Shown in pieces: positions 11,136-55,467 of a DNA stretch of 64,000 nt (position 1 is its first letter; each line of letters starts with the position of its first letter). The stretch is from Chondrilla cf. caribensis (lineage: Eukaryota; Porifera; Demospongiae; Chondrillida; Chondrillidae): NCBI GenBank assembly GCA_964020155.1, contig OZ026548.1, forward strand, positions 1,577,397-1,641,396, read 5' to 3'. A model generated the notes under the pieces. It saw only the letters and a list, made by a program, of their open reading frames with translations. It did no database searches and was not told the origin of the DNA. Position numbers and translations under genes: made by a program.

Positions 11136-13762
11136 ACACACCACACACCACACACCACACACACCACACACCACACGCACCTTTGCTTGTGGGCCATCAG
11201 ATGGGAGTCTGAACACAATAAAACCATCATTCCCGGAGGTTACCGACAAACCGGTGATGTCAGAATACATCACAAGCTCCTTCAGTTTCCCTGACGGCTC
11301 GTACAACACCATGGACGAATCCGTAAAGTCTATGAGTCTTGGGCGTGGCTTGTAACCATGACGATCATATTTTGTACATGGGAAAGCAAACTATACGATA
11401 ATGAAACAACAGTTCATCAGATCACAAGTAAGGAACTGGCACCTATAGTGTGTGTTTATACAATATGTTCACAAGTAGGGAACTGGCACCTATAGTGTGT
11501 GCTTATACAACACGTTCACAAAGTACTTGCTATATATTAATGTAGTGAACTTGAAAATGATGCTTGAGGAACTCGAAGGTAGGGTTTACTTGAGTACATA
11601 TTGAATATCAACACACTGTGGAAACTCTAATCTTCACCATTTGCTGTACCTACGCACTCATGCATCCTTGATTATTGGACAAAATTTAAGGATGTACGTA
11701 CATACAGTAATTAAACGTAACTGAGAATGTGATGTTTGTTTGGTGAAAGTGTGTTCTCAAGTGCAATCACTCACAGCTGCATGTCCAATGCCTGGTGATT
11801 TGGTTCGGACTGCTTGCTGAGCTTGGATGTCTGATTGGCCTGGATGTCACAAAGTATACATGCATATGGTTGAATTGATTTGTATATTGAGTGACTCTGT
11901 ACATACATATGTACAGTATGTACATACATGCATACACAAGCAGATGTACACAAGCACACCAAGTACAACACACATTACACACACATACTACACTCACACA
12001 TACACCAAACATATTTTCACACACGCACACACACACACACACACACACACTGTTACACACACGAACACACACAAACACAATACACACACAAACTTACTTA
12101 GATAGTTTGGTTTGTAGTATGGAGGCACACTAATCTCATAGCAGCTTTTCTTCCCTTTGAACAGCTGACTTGCCTCTAGCTTCATTTGCAGCTGTTCCTT
12201 ACGTTCAGGGGAGATACTCCTCACATACTTTCGGACCATTAGTCTGTAGTAAACAGTTCTCAGGACTTCAGACGCAGGGGCACATGCTGGAGGAGGTGAG
12301 ATCCACTTCTTGTCGAGGACGTTCTTCGGTAGATTCTGTGCTAGTGTGCTCAACCAATTCGTTCGTACAAACTGTAGAAATTCCTGGTTCTCGACACAGG
12401 GGGCTTGGTTGCGGGTGATGAAGCCTTTGATGAACCTGTGCATGTAAACAGCTCATACATGACTCTGTTCGCGTGCTCCTTATGTGGAGGTGGTCTTTAA
12501 AGAAGTGGACTTTATGTAGAGGGGTCATATGTACAGGGGTTGGTACAAAGAAGTGGTTATATGTAGAGGTAGTCGTTACGTGGAGGTGGTTTTATGTAGA
12601 GGTGGCTTTATGTAGAGGTGGTCTTTATGTAGAAGTGGTCTTCACATAGAGGTGGCTTTATGCAAAGGTAGTCCTTATGTAGAAGTGGTTATATGTAGAG
12701 GTGGCCTTTATGTCAAGATTGACCTATATATGAGTAGAGTTTATAGGCGGAGGTTGTCTTTGATTCCAATTTCGCTGTACGTACAATGCACTCACTTCCT
12801 CACAACCATTGCAGCTGCTCTGTATCTTGCAGCATATCTCTGAGCCAGGACCCTCTTCCAGTGTTTGGAGAAGACAATGGAAGCCTCCCTCAGCCGGAGG
12901 TAATTCTTACGCTGGATGTACATCCTCCACTGAGCAGTAACCGTGGTTACTGAAGAATACATAAAACAGACAAGGTATGTCAGACATCATTAGATATGAA
13001 GAGCTAGGTTGTAGTCCACACAAGAATGATTGAATCGAATAAGTGAGATAAAATGCAAAAATATGTATAATTTATACTGGACTATGTGTATCTACTCTGT
13101 ATTGCCCACACTAGGATACAAGTTAGTTGTATTCTATTAACTACTGACTACATTGGGCTTCAGCACACCTACATATGGGCAGGATATATGTAACTAATAA
13201 AACATACAAATTCCATGAGTAGGGCTTCTAATGGGTATCACTGACAATCCAGAGTACACCAGGTGTGTACCACAGCTAACTGGAGTACACCAGGTGTGTA
13301 CCATAGCTACCTGGAGTACACCAGGTGTGTACCACAGCTACCTGGAGTACACCAGGTGTGTACCACAGCTACCTGGAGTACACCAGGTGTGTACCATAGC
13401 TACCTGGAGTACACCAGGTGTGTACCATAGCTACCTGGAGTACACCAGGTGTGTACCACAGCTACCTGGAGTACACCAGGTGTGTGTCTCTGTGTAGTAT
13501 AGTATCCTTGATGTATGCAATTGAAATTGCCTAAACATCAAAATGCTCGTGATAATGTCTGTAAGCCAACCAACTTAAATCATGCTTCCTCATTTGGAAC
13601 TTGTCTTCTATGTCGAACAAACTTTGTGGGAATCTGATGAAGATTTTTGTCCTGGAATGAAGCAACAAGACAGGATTTGATATTGAGCAGTAGCACACAA
13701 ACAAATACACACAAACAAACATGTACATACTAACACAACAAACAAATGCATATGCATACATG

Positions 13763-13837
<75 letters not shown>

Positions 13838-13838
13838 A

Positions 13839-13892
<54 letters not shown>

Positions 13893-14041
13893 CAGACATA
13901 TTAGTGTATGCTCTAAATACAACTCACTTTCCTAGCTTGTACTGATCCGGGGTGAAGTCTACACTCTTACAAAGTGCTTCAACTCCATCTCTCACATTTC
14001 CAGTCCATTTTGGCCAGGTGGATGGACACAGGCTCTTGTAC
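10359..14041 (-). CDS. Second, orphan set of myosin I neck/tail exons
   Basis: Eight exons match the neck and TH1 tail of the myosin at 24024-55467: 13928-14041, 13575-13651, 12796-12949, 12098-12435, 11775-11839, 11181-11390, 10727-10824 and 10359-10467. All keep phase and GT/AG ends (the 13575 donor is weak), and no stop interrupts the 1165 nt. Landmarks are YKSLCPSTWPKW, TKIFIRFPQSLF, IQ-like helices, FIKGFITR, a TH1 core with KYDRHGYKPRPR and the end ELEVVG-stop. No motor exons precede it. The first exon could join the motor exon ending at 36413 in phase, giving about 1033 aa in place of 1039. Against the other set I count 18 silent and 4 replacement changes plus a changed stop. It is either an alternative 3' module of the same gene or a recent orphan still under constraint; a separate promoter was not recognised. 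Confidence 0.75.
11043..11175. repeat. (CA)n array with CACAC-CACAC variants
   Basis: A long CA run followed by ACCACACACC variants. In the sense of the myosin tail exon 11181-11390 this is a TG array starting a few bases after its donor. Confidence 0.9.
11423..11520. repeat. Approx. 48-bp tandem repeat, 2 copies
   Basis: The unit contains CACAAGTAGGGAACTGGCAC and CTATAGTGTGTG. The corresponding intron of the second tail set holds four copies (about 25064-25250). Confidence 0.8.
12540..12720. repeat. Approx. 17-bp minisatellite
   Basis: Imperfect copies of TTTATGTAGAGGTGG inside a tail intron. The duplicate lies at about 26300-26560. Confidence 0.75.
13252..13485. repeat. 31-bp minisatellite, 8 copies
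   Basis: Near-perfect units beginning GAGTACACCAGGTGTGTACC, exact period 31. The corresponding intron of the second tail set has only two copies (about 27095-27143). Confidence 0.9.
13763..13890. repeat. (CA)n array
   Basis: A pure CA run broken by CAGACACAGA, in the intron between two myosin tail exons. Confidence 0.9.
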
Positions 14042-14626
14042 CTGTACAGCAGGGAGGAGTACAGACAGTATTTCATGTATATTATGCACTATGTACAGTA
14101 CATAATACACTAAAACAAAGTACACGATCATGCATGCTTCATGCACACTGCACCGGAGTACATGATCACGTGAATATGCTTCAATGTAGTGTATCCCTTA
14201 AATAGTGAACATAATATAAAACAATCCACCAAAGGAGAACAATCCCACAAGGTTGACTGACCCGAAACACCGTGACAATCATGATAACGTTCAACAGGCA
14301 GTGGAACAGAGCAAGATATCAGTAGAGAGCTAATACATACACATACTGTGAATTTTTCAGAATACATACATATGGAATCCCTAGTACATCACAGCATTCA
14401 TAGGGGAACAGGTGTAGAACAGGTGTAGAACAGGTGTACACCTCTAGGACAATGCAGTGCCAGTGAGGTGATTCCCAAGGATGCCCACTTCCTTTAGACA
14501 CACTGAAATTCCAGGAAGAGACTAGGCACTTTGTCTACTTCATTTTATTATTTATAACATACATTTTATTATAGCAGTAACGGCATTTATCATATAAAAA
14601 TTGAAATAAAACTGTGTGGAGTTGAG

Positions 14627-14632
14627 TATAAA
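14627..14632 (+). promoter_or_regulatory. TATA box of the 14688 gene
   Basis: TATAAA in GTTGAGTATAAAGTTGTCTG, 61 bp upstream of the ATG. Confidence 0.65.
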
Positions 14633-14687
14633 GTTGTCTGAAGCAGTAGATCAGCTATCATCAGTGGTGTGCTAGTCAGTGGTTAGA

Positions 14688-15617
14688 ATGAAAGTCAAGT
14701 CAGAAATGATGCTTATTTTGGGATTGGCGATACTCTACTCTAGTACAGTTACTGCAGTCAACGTCGCTGACTGTGTCACCAACCCAACAGGTAAAGTCTC
14801 CGTTGATATTAATGTGGTCGGTGTTCCCAGTCCTGAAGGTCCCAATGAAGATCAGGGTCCACGTGGGTACCTTGGAGACACTTCACAGTGTGAGAATATT
14901 AGGGAGGTAGAACAAACTGAACTCGATGACATCATCAAGTCAACATTCACCAAATGTGGGATCTACAGCTTGAACTGGAGACATGTTACATACATCGATA
15001 CCACTCAGGGGACAAATTGTCCAGATTATCTTCTTCAGGCCTTCAACAGTGCATTGAACAAGAAAGCTTGTGGAAGAACTGCAGAAATTGGTTGTACCAA
15101 TTGGACCTACCCCAGTGGAGGAAGCTACACACACGTTTGTGGACGTGCTCGAGGATACCAGTTCTACACTACAGATGGATTAAGTAGATATGCTAATGGA
15201 GCCACAATAAATGATACATATGTCGATGGACTGTCCATTACTAGGGGCAGACCCAGGGAGCACATATGGTCGTATGTTGCCGGTCATCATGAAAAGGTAA
15301 GTAATAACATACTTAGTAGTCGGTGTCCCTGTGCTGGTTCTGGATATAATTATTCAAATAAAGCTCCCTTTGTCGATGATGACTACTATTGTGAGAGTGG
15401 TTTTGGCACTAAATCCGAAAACAAAATAGCGTGGGAAGATCCCCTCTGGGACGGGGAGGGGTGTATACTACCAGAGAACACTTGTTGTCAGAGATCTGGA
15501 TGGTTTCATAAAGAGGTCCCTCCCACCACTGATAACATTGAGGTCAGATGGTGCTGTGATGAGTCAAGGGGAAATGAAGACTTCTACACTGACATTGTGG
15601 AGATATGGGTCATGTAA
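14688..15617 (+). CDS. Secreted Cys-rich head protein lacking the collagen stalk (class III)
   Basis: Single exon, 309 aa. The leader is MKVKSEMMLILGLAILYSS, then NVADC. The stalk has collapsed: after VVGVPSPEGPNEDQ it goes straight to GPRGYLGDTSQCEN, an in-frame loss of most Gly-X-Y triplets that leaves no real triple helix. An extra Cys (SQCEN) lies where the stalk used to end. The head is complete, with the usual Cys pattern, [30 protein letters not shown] and [14 protein letters not shown], and ends TDIVEIWVM. The same stalk loss is found in its duplicate at 28429, so it predates the 13-kb duplication and has stayed open in both. It may act as a soluble or differently assembled head. Confidence 0.88.
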   Translation: MKVKSEMMLILGLAILYSSTVTAVNVADCVTNPTGKVSVDINVVGVPSPEGPNEDQGPRGYLGDTSQCENIREVEQTELDDIIKSTFTKCGIYSLNWRHVTYIDTTQGTNCPDYLLQAFNSALNKKACGRTAEIGCTNWTYPSGGSYTHVCGRARGYQFYTTDGLSRYANGATINDTYVDGLSITRGRPREHIWSYVAGHHEKVSNNILSSRCPCAGSGYNYSNKAPFVDDDYYCESGFGTKSENKIAWEDPLWDGEGCILPENTCCQRSGWFHKEVPPTTDNIEVRWCCDESRGNEDFYTDIVEIWVM

Positions 15618-16800
15618 CAGTTAGAATAAAGGTACATGTATCAGGAACTCACACCACACATTGTACTTGATATCAACAAACATTACTACGTAGTATGCGT
15701 ACATGAGTAGTTTTTTGTGAGTGGAACTGAAGTACACAGGAAATCATACAATTGTAGTGTGTCCACACACTTTAATAATGACATTCATATGCGTTGGTTC
15801 AGTGAATTACTATATGACAACTGCACACCACACACTGCACCAGTACAGTACTGACACACTTGTACAACTGTACACTACACATGTGGTGAATAATCACAAA
15901 TGGTCCATAGGATATCAAATTTAACGGATAACATCAGAGTACACTAGGTATATCGACTTTCAAACATTAAGGGATCATCATCAACCACAAACCAGTGATA
16001 GTTCATCACAGCACCTACATACACCACAGTATACTGACATACACATCATATAATACAACAGTATACACACAGAGTACATCAATCAATTTAGCAAATTCAC
16101 TCAACTAGCTGGATATTGTGACTGCACAACAAAGTATTCTTTATTCAAATTATGATAATGTATGCTTCATGCACACTACACTGGGTACTTGATCAAGAAG
16201 TATGCTTCAATGTAGTGTAGCCCTTAAATAGTGAACATGCTAAAAAAACCATCCACCAAAACAGAACAATCACACATGGTTGACTGACCAGAAACACCCT
16301 GACAGTCATAATAATGTTCAACAGGCAGTGGAACAGAGCAAGTTACCAGTAGAACAGAGCAAGATACCAGTAGAGAGCTTATACACACACATACTGTGAA
16401 TATACAGAATACATGCATATGGAATCCCTAGTACATCACAGCATTCATAGGGGAACAGGTGTAGAACAGGTGTACACCTCTAGGACAATGCAGTGCCAGT
16501 GAGGTGATTCCCAAGGATGCCCACTTCCTTTGAACTCTTCCAGGAAGAGACTAGATACTTGGGGCCTACAGTGAGGCCATTCACAAAGATTCCCACTACC
16601 TTTAGACACACTGAAATTCCAGGAAGAGACTAGGCACTTTGTCTACTTCATTTTATTATTGATAACATACATTGCACACATTAACAATAATGGCATTTAT
16701 ACATGATATAAAATATTGAAAGGAAACTGTATGGAGATGAGTAAAAAAGAGTTGTCTGAAGCAGTAAATCAGCTATCATAAGTGGTGTGTTAGTCAGCGG
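15618..16800. other. Spacer with family 3' flank, no gene seen
   Basis: The family 3' flank runs to about 15800. It is followed by repeated short blocks (for example GAACAGGTGTAGAACAGGTG and TTCCAGGAAGAGACTAG) that recur ahead of several family genes. No coding signal. Confidence 0.6.
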
Positions 16801-17420
16801 TTGAATTGACATTCAAGGTGGAAATGATCCTTATTTTGGCATTTACGATACTCTACTCTGGTTCAGCTGAACTCAATGACATCAACACATTCTTAAAGAC
16901 ATCAAGTCAACATTCACTAAATGTGGGATCTACAGCTTGAACTGGAGACGTGTTACATACATCGATACCACTCAGGGGACAACTTGTCCAGAACAAGAGA
17001 GCATGTGGAAGAACTGTGAATGTTGGTTGTTCCTCGCTGATCTTCCCCAGTGGAGGAAGCTACACACATGTTTGTGGACATGCTTGAGGATACCGCGGTT
17101 CCACACTACGGATGGATTTCATGCACTTTGTAGCAATGCAATTAATAATGCATATGTCGATGGACATTACATCATTATATCCATTACCAGGGGCAGCCCG
17201 AGGAAGCACAAATGGTCACATACTGCCGGTATTCACGAAAGTACACATTCCAAGACACAATAAAAATTCCAGTGTCCTTGTGCTGTGTCAGGAAATAATA
17301 ATACAAATAACGCTCCCTTTGTTGGTGATGACTACTATTGTGAGAGTGGTTTTGTCCACAGGCAAAGAGCGTTTAGCATAGACAGACCCTCTCTAGGAGG
17401 GGGAGGGGTGTATACAACCA
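16801..17420 (+). pseudogene. Stalkless family pseudogene, start codon and frame lost
   Basis: This is the counterpart of 30570. The leader ATG has become ATTG (gaattgacattc) and one A is missing in the neck (TTAAAGAC). There are further deletions in the head, including part of the GLREVTNS region. The TATA box position reads [25 protein letters not shown] is still visible near 17318, after which the sequence no longer matches the family. Confidence 0.85.
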
Positions 17421-18015
17421 AAGAATACTGGACTCAAGAATATCTGCCATTTTTCCCACGAGCACAACACACTCAGCATCAGACCAGTACTGGCACATGT
17501 GTACAATTATATACACTACACAACACATACATTGCATATTAAACAATCCAGTACCAATAGATTTTCACAAAGGGATCCATAAGATATGAATTTCAAATAG
17601 GAAACAGTCCCTTCCTTTGGTTAGTTCACATTGTGAACAACATTACTAAGACAACTTTTATTTCCTACAGTAAATACAGTAATACTTGAGTATTGGGATC
17701 CACAACAAACAATGATGCAATGTGGACCTAAATCACAGTATACCTATGTTGTGGGTCTAACAGTCTACACCCAGATTACATTACACCATTCAATTTTACA
17801 GGTTCACTGTCAAGTATGTGTTGGAATTGTAACTATAACTGATAAATAAACGATATTCATAGTCACAGAGGTACACTTCTGGGTTATGAATATTCCAGCA
17901 AGGCATCAACTGAAGGTGCCCAGTTCTGCCCAGATGAGCATTACAAAGACAACTTGAGGGTGTCCTGTTTACAAAGGACAATCCCCAGAAATGTAATCGT
18001 TGCAATATTTGTGGG

Positions 18016-18023
18016 TATAAATA
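18016..18023 (+). promoter_or_regulatory. TATA box of the 18087 gene
   Basis: TATAAATA in GTGGGTATAAATAGAAACAT, 71 bp before the ATG; class II promoter block. Confidence 0.65.
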
Positions 18024-18086
18024 GAAACATCCAGGTATACCAAATTATTAGTTTGTGAGTAATATATAGTCACAGTGTTGAGAATA

Positions 18087-19175
18087 ATGGCTTTAAAATT
18101 ATTTCTTACAATTATGGTTGCCTTCTTAATGTACCGTTGGACAAATGAAGTTGCAGCAGTCAACATCTCTAACTGTGTTACCAACCCAACAGGAAAGGTC
18201 TCCCTCGATATTGATGTGGTCGGTGTTCCCGGTCCTGAAGGTCCCAAGGGAGATCAGGGAGGAATCGGCATCCAAGGAGTGAAGGGGGACAGTGGTGAGA
18301 AGGGAATGAAAGGAGCTAGAGGCTATTCGGGAGAGAGAGGACCTATTGGAGTTCCAGGTCATCCAGGAGCCATCGGTCCACGTGGGTACCCTGGAGACAC
18401 AGTACTGAGTGAAGATGAATTCAGGAAAGTAACAAAAACTGTACAAATGAACATTTCCTCTCAACTCAATGACATAAACACATTCTTAAAAGATATCAAG
18501 TCGACATTTACCAAATGTGGGATCTACAGCTTGAACTGGAGACGTGTTACATACATTGATACGACTCAGGGGACAACTTGTCCAGATGGACTTCTTGAGA
18601 TCACCAACAGTACATTGAACAAGACAGCATGTGGAAGAACTGTGGATGTTGGTTGTTCCTCTCTGACCTTCCCCAGTGGAGGAACCTACACACACGTTTG
18701 TGGACGTGCTCGAGGATACCAGTTCTACACTAATGATGCCTTTGCTGCATATTATGGTAACACAATAAATGATGCATATGTTGATGGACTATCCATTACT
18801 AGGGGAAGCCCCAGGAAGCACATATGGTCTTATACTTCCGGATATTACGAAAGGCTACATGGTGACGGACATCCAATTCAGTGTCCCTGTGCTGGTCCTG
18901 GATATAATTCTCGGAACAAAGCTCCCTTTGTTGGTGAGGACTACTATTGTGAGAGTGGCTTTGGCACTATCATGGAAGAAAGAATAGCGTGGGAAGATCC
19001 CCTCTGGGACGGGGAGGGGTGTACACAACCAGAGAACACTTGTTGTCAGAGATCTGGATGGTTTCATAAAGAGGTCCCTACCACCACTGACAACATTGAG
19101 GTCAGATGGTGTGGCGATGAGTCTAGGGCAAACGAAGACGTCTACACTGACATTGTGGAGATATGGGTCTTGTAA
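18087..19175 (+). CDS. Secreted collagen-stalk protein with Cys-rich head (class II)
   Basis: Single exon, 362 aa. The leader [18 protein letters not shown] is longer and unrelated in sequence to the class I leader; likely cleavage is before VNISNC. The stalk has 19 triplets, including [13 protein letters not shown]. The neck is followed by a full head. Variable parts are [15 protein letters not shown], the stretch [13 protein letters not shown] ahead of [12 protein letters not shown], and [10 protein letters not shown] ahead of WEDPLWDG. The penultimate Cys motif reads RWCGDES where most have RWCCD. The start is fixed by the conserved MALK context; an upstream in-frame GTG is not needed. Its duplicate is at 31882. 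Confidence 0.9.
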   Translation: MALKLFLTIMVAFLMYRWTNEVAAVNISNCVTNPTGKVSLDIDVVGVPGPEGPKGDQGGIGIQGVKGDSGEKGMKGARGYSGERGPIGVPGHPGAIGPRGYPGDTVLSEDEFRKVTKTVQMNISSQLNDINTFLKDIKSTFTKCGIYSLNWRRVTYIDTTQGTTCPDGLLEITNSTLNKTACGRTVDVGCSSLTFPSGGTYTHVCGRARGYQFYTNDAFAAYYGNTINDAYVDGLSITRGSPRKHIWSYTSGYYERLHGDGHPIQCPCAGPGYNSRNKAPFVGEDYYCESGFGTIMEERIAWEDPLWDGEGCTQPENTCCQRSGWFHKEVPTTTDNIEVRWCGDESRANEDVYTDIVEIWVL

Positions 19176-19550
19176 CAGTTAGCATAAAGGTACATGTATA
19201 AGGAACTCACACCACACATTGTACTCGATATCAACAAACATTACTACGTAGTATGTATACATGAGTAGTTTGATGTGAGTGGAACTGAAGTACACAGGAA
19301 ATTATACAATTGTAGTGTGTCCACACATTTTTATGGTCTTGCTTTACTCTGTACTCTCTTTAATAATGACATTCATATGCGTTGGTTCAGTGAATTGCTA
19401 TAGGGCAAGCATGAATATATGGCAAATGCACACCGCACACATTTTACCCACACAGTACTGACACATATGTACAACTGCATGTACACTACACACACTGTGC
19501 CAGTAAAATATTGACACACTTGTACAATTGTATGCTACATCCTAGTGTGG

Positions 19551-19611
19551 AAATGAAGATAGAGGCAATGAAGATGCGCTCACAGACCTCGTGGAGATTT
19601 GGGTTCTGTAA
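19551..19611 (+). pseudogene. 3' end fragment of the divergent head; duplication junction
   Basis: CGNEDRGNEDALTDLVEIWV and a stop, matching only the divergent head of the 5159 copy (6121-6187). Upstream sequence is unrelated to that gene, so this marks where the second 13-kb unit begins. Confidence 0.85.
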
Positions 19612-19845
19612 CCCAAACTTGTATCACAATATTAAACATGGATGCCACTCAGTTGTGTTCACTTAAATTCATAATACGTATAATGCATAGATAGGAGATA
19701 GTCAAAATACTTTATTGTACATCATGTTACACATACGAGTACAGGCATACGTACATATGTAGTGCATCCATAATCATGATTATGATATTGTTAAAATGAT
19801 GATGGATCTCATGATAAAACAATTCCAAACCTAGCTGTTCATGGA

Positions 19846-20060
19846 CCTGGTTTGGGAGACCAGATGACTTCTGTGTGTTTGATGGAAAAACAAATAACGA
19901 AACACACAATAATGGGCTATTCTGGGCCACTGATAGAATTGTCCTCTGAGTGCAGACAACTAAGTACAGTAGGCAACAATTGCTGTAGCAAATCTGGGGT
20001 ATTTCCTAAAGAACATTCTCCACCAGTGACAACAATTAGGTTATATGTCCTACATGATGG
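19846..20060 (+). pseudogene. Relic of a diverged head domain (third copy)
   Basis: Counterpart of 6421-6640. CCSKSGVFPKEHS is still readable, but the flanking reading frame is lost. Confidence 0.6.
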
Positions 20061-20503
20061 TAGTGCACATGTACAACTGTATGCTACACGCACTGTACCA
20101 GTACAGTACTGACACACCTGTACAACTGTACACTACACACACTTTACCAGTACAGTTCTGACGCACTAGTACAACTCTACACTACACATGTTGTGCATGT
20201 TTACAAAGTGGTCCATATGTAATGGAATTTAATGGAAAACATCCAAGTGAAGTAGGCATATCAACTTTCAAACATCAAGGGATCATCACTGCACAACATA
20301 GTCTTCTTCATTCCAACGGGAAAGTGATACCATTGATCCCAATACCTCTGTTCCCACAGAAAGTGTGTACACATCAACACAAAGAAGAGGTTAAACACTT
20401 GGTCTACTTCATTTGTCAAGTTGTATTTGTTCACATTACTATAGCAATATGGTAACTAACACACATGTAAAATGAAATTGAAAGGACACTGAACAAATTT
20501 GAG

Positions 20504-20511
20504 TATATAAA
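20504..20511 (+). promoter_or_regulatory. TATA box of the 20554 gene
   Basis: TATATAAA 50 bp before the ATG; class I block. Confidence 0.65.
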
Positions 20512-20553
20512 GGGTTGTCTGAAGCAGTAAATCTACTATTTTCAGTGGTTGAC

Positions 20554-21636
20554 ATGACATTCAAGTCAGAAATGATCCTTTTTTTGGCACTAGTGATACT
20601 CTACTCTAGTGCAGGTACTGCAGTCAACGTCTCTGACTGTGTCACCAACCCAACAGGAAAGGTCTCCCTCGATATTGATGTGGTCGGTGTTCCCGGTCCT
20701 GAAGGTCCCAAGGGAGATCAGGGAGGAATCGGCATCCAAGGAGTGAAGGGGGACAGTGGTGAGAAGGGAATGAAAGGAGCTAGAGGTTATCCGGGTGATA
20801 GAGGACCTATTGGAGTTCAAGGAGATCCAGGAGCCATCGGTCCACGTGGGTACCCTGGAGACATAGTACTGAGTGAAGATGAATTCAGGAAAGTAACAAA
20901 AACTGTACAAAAGAACATTTCCTCTCAACTCAATGACATTAACACATTCATAAAAGACATCAAGTCAACATTTACCAAATGTGGGATCTACAGCTTGAAC
21001 TGGAGACGTGTTACATACATCGATACCACTCAGGGGACAACTTGTCCAGTTGGTCTTCGTGAGGTCACCAACAGTGAATTGAACAAGAGAGCATGTGGAA
21101 GAACTGTGAATGTTGGTTGTTCCTCTCTGATCTTCCCCAGTGGAGGAACCTACACACATGTTTGTGGACGTGCTCGAGGATACCAGCACTTTACTACTGA
21201 TGCCTTTCGTGCTTTTGATGGTAACACGATTAATGATGCATATGTCGATGGACTATCCATTACTAGGGGCAGCCCCAGGAAACACATATGGTCGTATGCT
21301 GCTGGACATCAGGAGAAATTTAATAAAAACCGATATCATTTTCAGTGTCCTTGTGCTGTGCCAGGATATAATAATACAAATAAAGCTCCCTTTGTTGATG
21401 ATGACTACTATTGTGAGAGTGGCTTTGATACCGCTGAATGTAGAATAGCATGGGAAGATCCCCTCTGGGACGGGGAGGGGTGTACACAACTAGGGAACAC
21501 TTGTTGTAAGAGATCTGGATGGTTTCATAAAGAGGTCCCTCCCACCACTGACAACATTGAGGTCAGGTGGTGCTGTGATCAGAATCAGAGAGATGAAGAC
21601 GTCTTCACTGACATTGTGGAGATATGGGTCTTGTAA
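20554..21636 (+). CDS. Secreted collagen-stalk protein with Cys-rich head (class I)
   Basis: Single exon, 360 aa; the duplicate of the 7138 gene. The leader is MTFKSEMILFLALVILYSS, with 19 triplets where one reads GVQGDPG in place of GVPGHPG. The head differs from the 7138 gene at scattered sites: [31 protein letters not shown] with one extra Cys and a shorter stretch before AWEDPLWDG, and NTCCKRSGW. The extra Cys in a variable segment could alter disulphide pairing. It lies between the two myosin tail sets and is transcribed in the opposite direction. Confidence 0.9.
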   Translation: MTFKSEMILFLALVILYSSAGTAVNVSDCVTNPTGKVSLDIDVVGVPGPEGPKGDQGGIGIQGVKGDSGEKGMKGARGYPGDRGPIGVQGDPGAIGPRGYPGDIVLSEDEFRKVTKTVQKNISSQLNDINTFIKDIKSTFTKCGIYSLNWRRVTYIDTTQGTTCPVGLREVTNSELNKRACGRTVNVGCSSLIFPSGGTYTHVCGRARGYQHFTTDAFRAFDGNTINDAYVDGLSITRGSPRKHIWSYAAGHQEKFNKNRYHFQCPCAVPGYNNTNKAPFVDDDYYCESGFDTAECRIAWEDPLWDGEGCTQLGNTCCKRSGWFHKEVPPTTDNIEVRWCCDQNQRDEDVFTDIVEIWVL

Positions 21637-22045
21637 CAGTTAGCATGAAGGTACATGTATCAGCTAGGAACTCACACCACACATTGTACTTGATATCAAC
21701 AAACATTACTACGTAGTATGCATACATGAGTAGTTTGATGTGAGTGGAACTGAAGTACACAGGAAATCATATAATTGTAGTGTGTCCACACATTTGTATG
21801 GTCTTGCTATACTCTGTACTCTCTTAATATTAATAATGAGATTCATATGCATTGGTTCAGTGAATCACAGACTACAGGGTGAGCATGAATATCATAGTGT
21901 ACAGTGATATCAGAGGACATATATCACAAGTTATAGTTGTAGCCGGGTTAACAGTAACAAGTAACTGTACAATAACATGCAATCATGCAATGAACTACAT
22001 TACACATGGCATTGTGCTAATGTTGTGTGCTATAGTATATTGCTA

Positions 22046-22235
22046 CTTAGTTAGTGAGTACCTGTGTTAGTACATGTGCATGCACACTCCTGGTCTAGTG
22101 AATACACATCACTCAGTCCCTATAGCACATGTACACTGTCAACCAGTACTGATAGTAAGTACCTCAGATAAGAAGTAAATACAGATTTGGTGTGCCCTTC
22201 GGTATATACTCACTATAATTAAGTTTGACTTATAA
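22046..22235 (+). mobile_element. Decayed short TA-type inverted-repeat element
   Basis: A fuller counterpart of 8612-8740 that keeps the middle part (CACTCAGTCCCTATAGCACA). It matches the better-preserved element at 58496-58670. Confidence 0.5.
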
Positions 22236-22239
22236 TATA

Positions 22240-24023
22240 AATTAGATATTCTTTAAAATGATATGACATTGTATACATTATAATATACATTATTATGGAG
22301 CTGCATGGATTATTCAACTTGTATAATATAATATATATATAATAATGTAATAAAATTAAAGATTACAATAACTACTGCATATAATATCTTGAAGATCTCA
22401 CTGCAGCTATATACTGTAGCTAGTTTACAGAGAAAGGTGATGTGACATTATAATATGTAATAATTATTATAATAATATTAATTCATTTATATATTTATTG
22501 ATGATAAAGTTCATTCTAGACTATGTGGTTATATAATAATATGCAACATCAGTGTGCCTTATCAACAGATACAGTGTGTCTGTGTGTGATTTATAAGAGA
22601 TAGTTATTAGTGACCTTTTATGAGTATGAAAACCATGTGTTTCAGTAGCACATGTCGACCATTGGAGTCAGAGTCTTTGCTTGAGTGTCCTTATGAGATT
22701 GCTGTTGCTGAATTACTGAGTTGTTTGCTTGACGCATGCACTCGTGTACTAAAATTAGCAGTTTTGTGACATATTATTTAGATAACATATAGGTATCATA
22801 TGAGAACTAAAAAAGCTTATAATAGCATTATTAAGGAAGTTTTCCTATAACATGCATATAATTAAGGACATACAGCACAGAGCAGGTGAATGGCTAAGTA
22901 GATGTACTGAGTACAGTTTCTAGCATTGCACCTTACTCAGTAGAGGATCCGACTATATGCTATTATAATATGTATTATAACTGTAAATTAAAATTATTAT
23001 GAGACTTTTATAATATATAACATGGTACACAACCTATAGCTCCTGAGTTACAAATATATTATAGTTGCATGTAATTTGTCATGCAAATCAAATAAATTGA
23101 TGGCTATTATATATTATAACACAGCAAATTTCTGAATTATATACTTGCTTGCTTTCTGTAGCAATGCACAATATTATGTATATACAAGTCATAATATAGT
23201 TAGCAAGTTTCGTGAAAGAACATTTGATAACAATTTAAGCTATAAGAACTGGTTTTGTGGGTCCAGCCCTAGCAGTTTGTTTCTACTTTATAATATCACT
23301 TTCAATAGTAACATTAGAGTATTAATAGAGTTCAATTAGGTAATTATAATACAGTGATTAAAATATAACACTATTATCAAAAACCTACCACTACATATGT
23401 GATAAACTAGACAATTATAATAATTATCATAACCAAAAAGCAATAAGTACAATTCATTTCTGTACAGAAAGTTTAACGTCTTACAAAGAGTACTTTAATC
23501 CTACCACAAGACTAGGGTGCTAAAGATGACAACTCTATGGTGTTCTGACAATGGACTAATTTGAAACAACCTGCAGAGGAGGGAAGGGGAGAGGGGGAGA
23601 GTGAGTGAGCGAGTGAGGGGACGGAGAGAGAGACATGGATGGTGGGAGGGAGGGAGAGGGTGAGAGAGAGAGAGGAAGGGAGGGAGGGAGAGAGATGGTT
23701 GGTGGGAGTGAGCGGACGGAGAGAGAGACATGGATGGTGGGAGAGAGGGTGAGAGAGAGAGAGAGATGGTTGGTAGAAGGGAGGGAGGGATGTGGAGAGA
23801 GTTGGACGATGGGATAGAGAGAAGTCAAAGGAAGGAAGAGAGAGGAAACAGTGATGGTGGAGGGGGGGGGGGGAAAGAGTGAAGAAAAGAGTACAGAGAG
23901 AGTTATTAAAATGTAGTTCACCAGGTGTTCAGCAAGTAACACAACTTTATAATTCTCATTCTTAGACTAACACCAGACTCTCACTGGTACACAACTCACG
24001 GTCACCCCTCACAAGTCAACCCA
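22240..24023. other. AT-rich spacer with GA-rich tract, no gene seen
   Basis: Collinear with 8741-10358. At about 23579-23885 lies a GA-rich tract of GGGAGGGAGAGA type, longer than in the first duplicate. No coding signal. Confidence 0.6.

Positions 24024-55467
<31,444 letters not shown>

Noticed and set aside
10941..11355. Long frames made of His-Thr or Cys-Val repeats
   Set aside because: They are only translations of CA/TG dinucleotide arrays; the same holds at 13531-13945, 25500-25960, 27186-27666, 38708-39352, 48446-48954, 58889-59399, 59788-60503 and 62035-62575.
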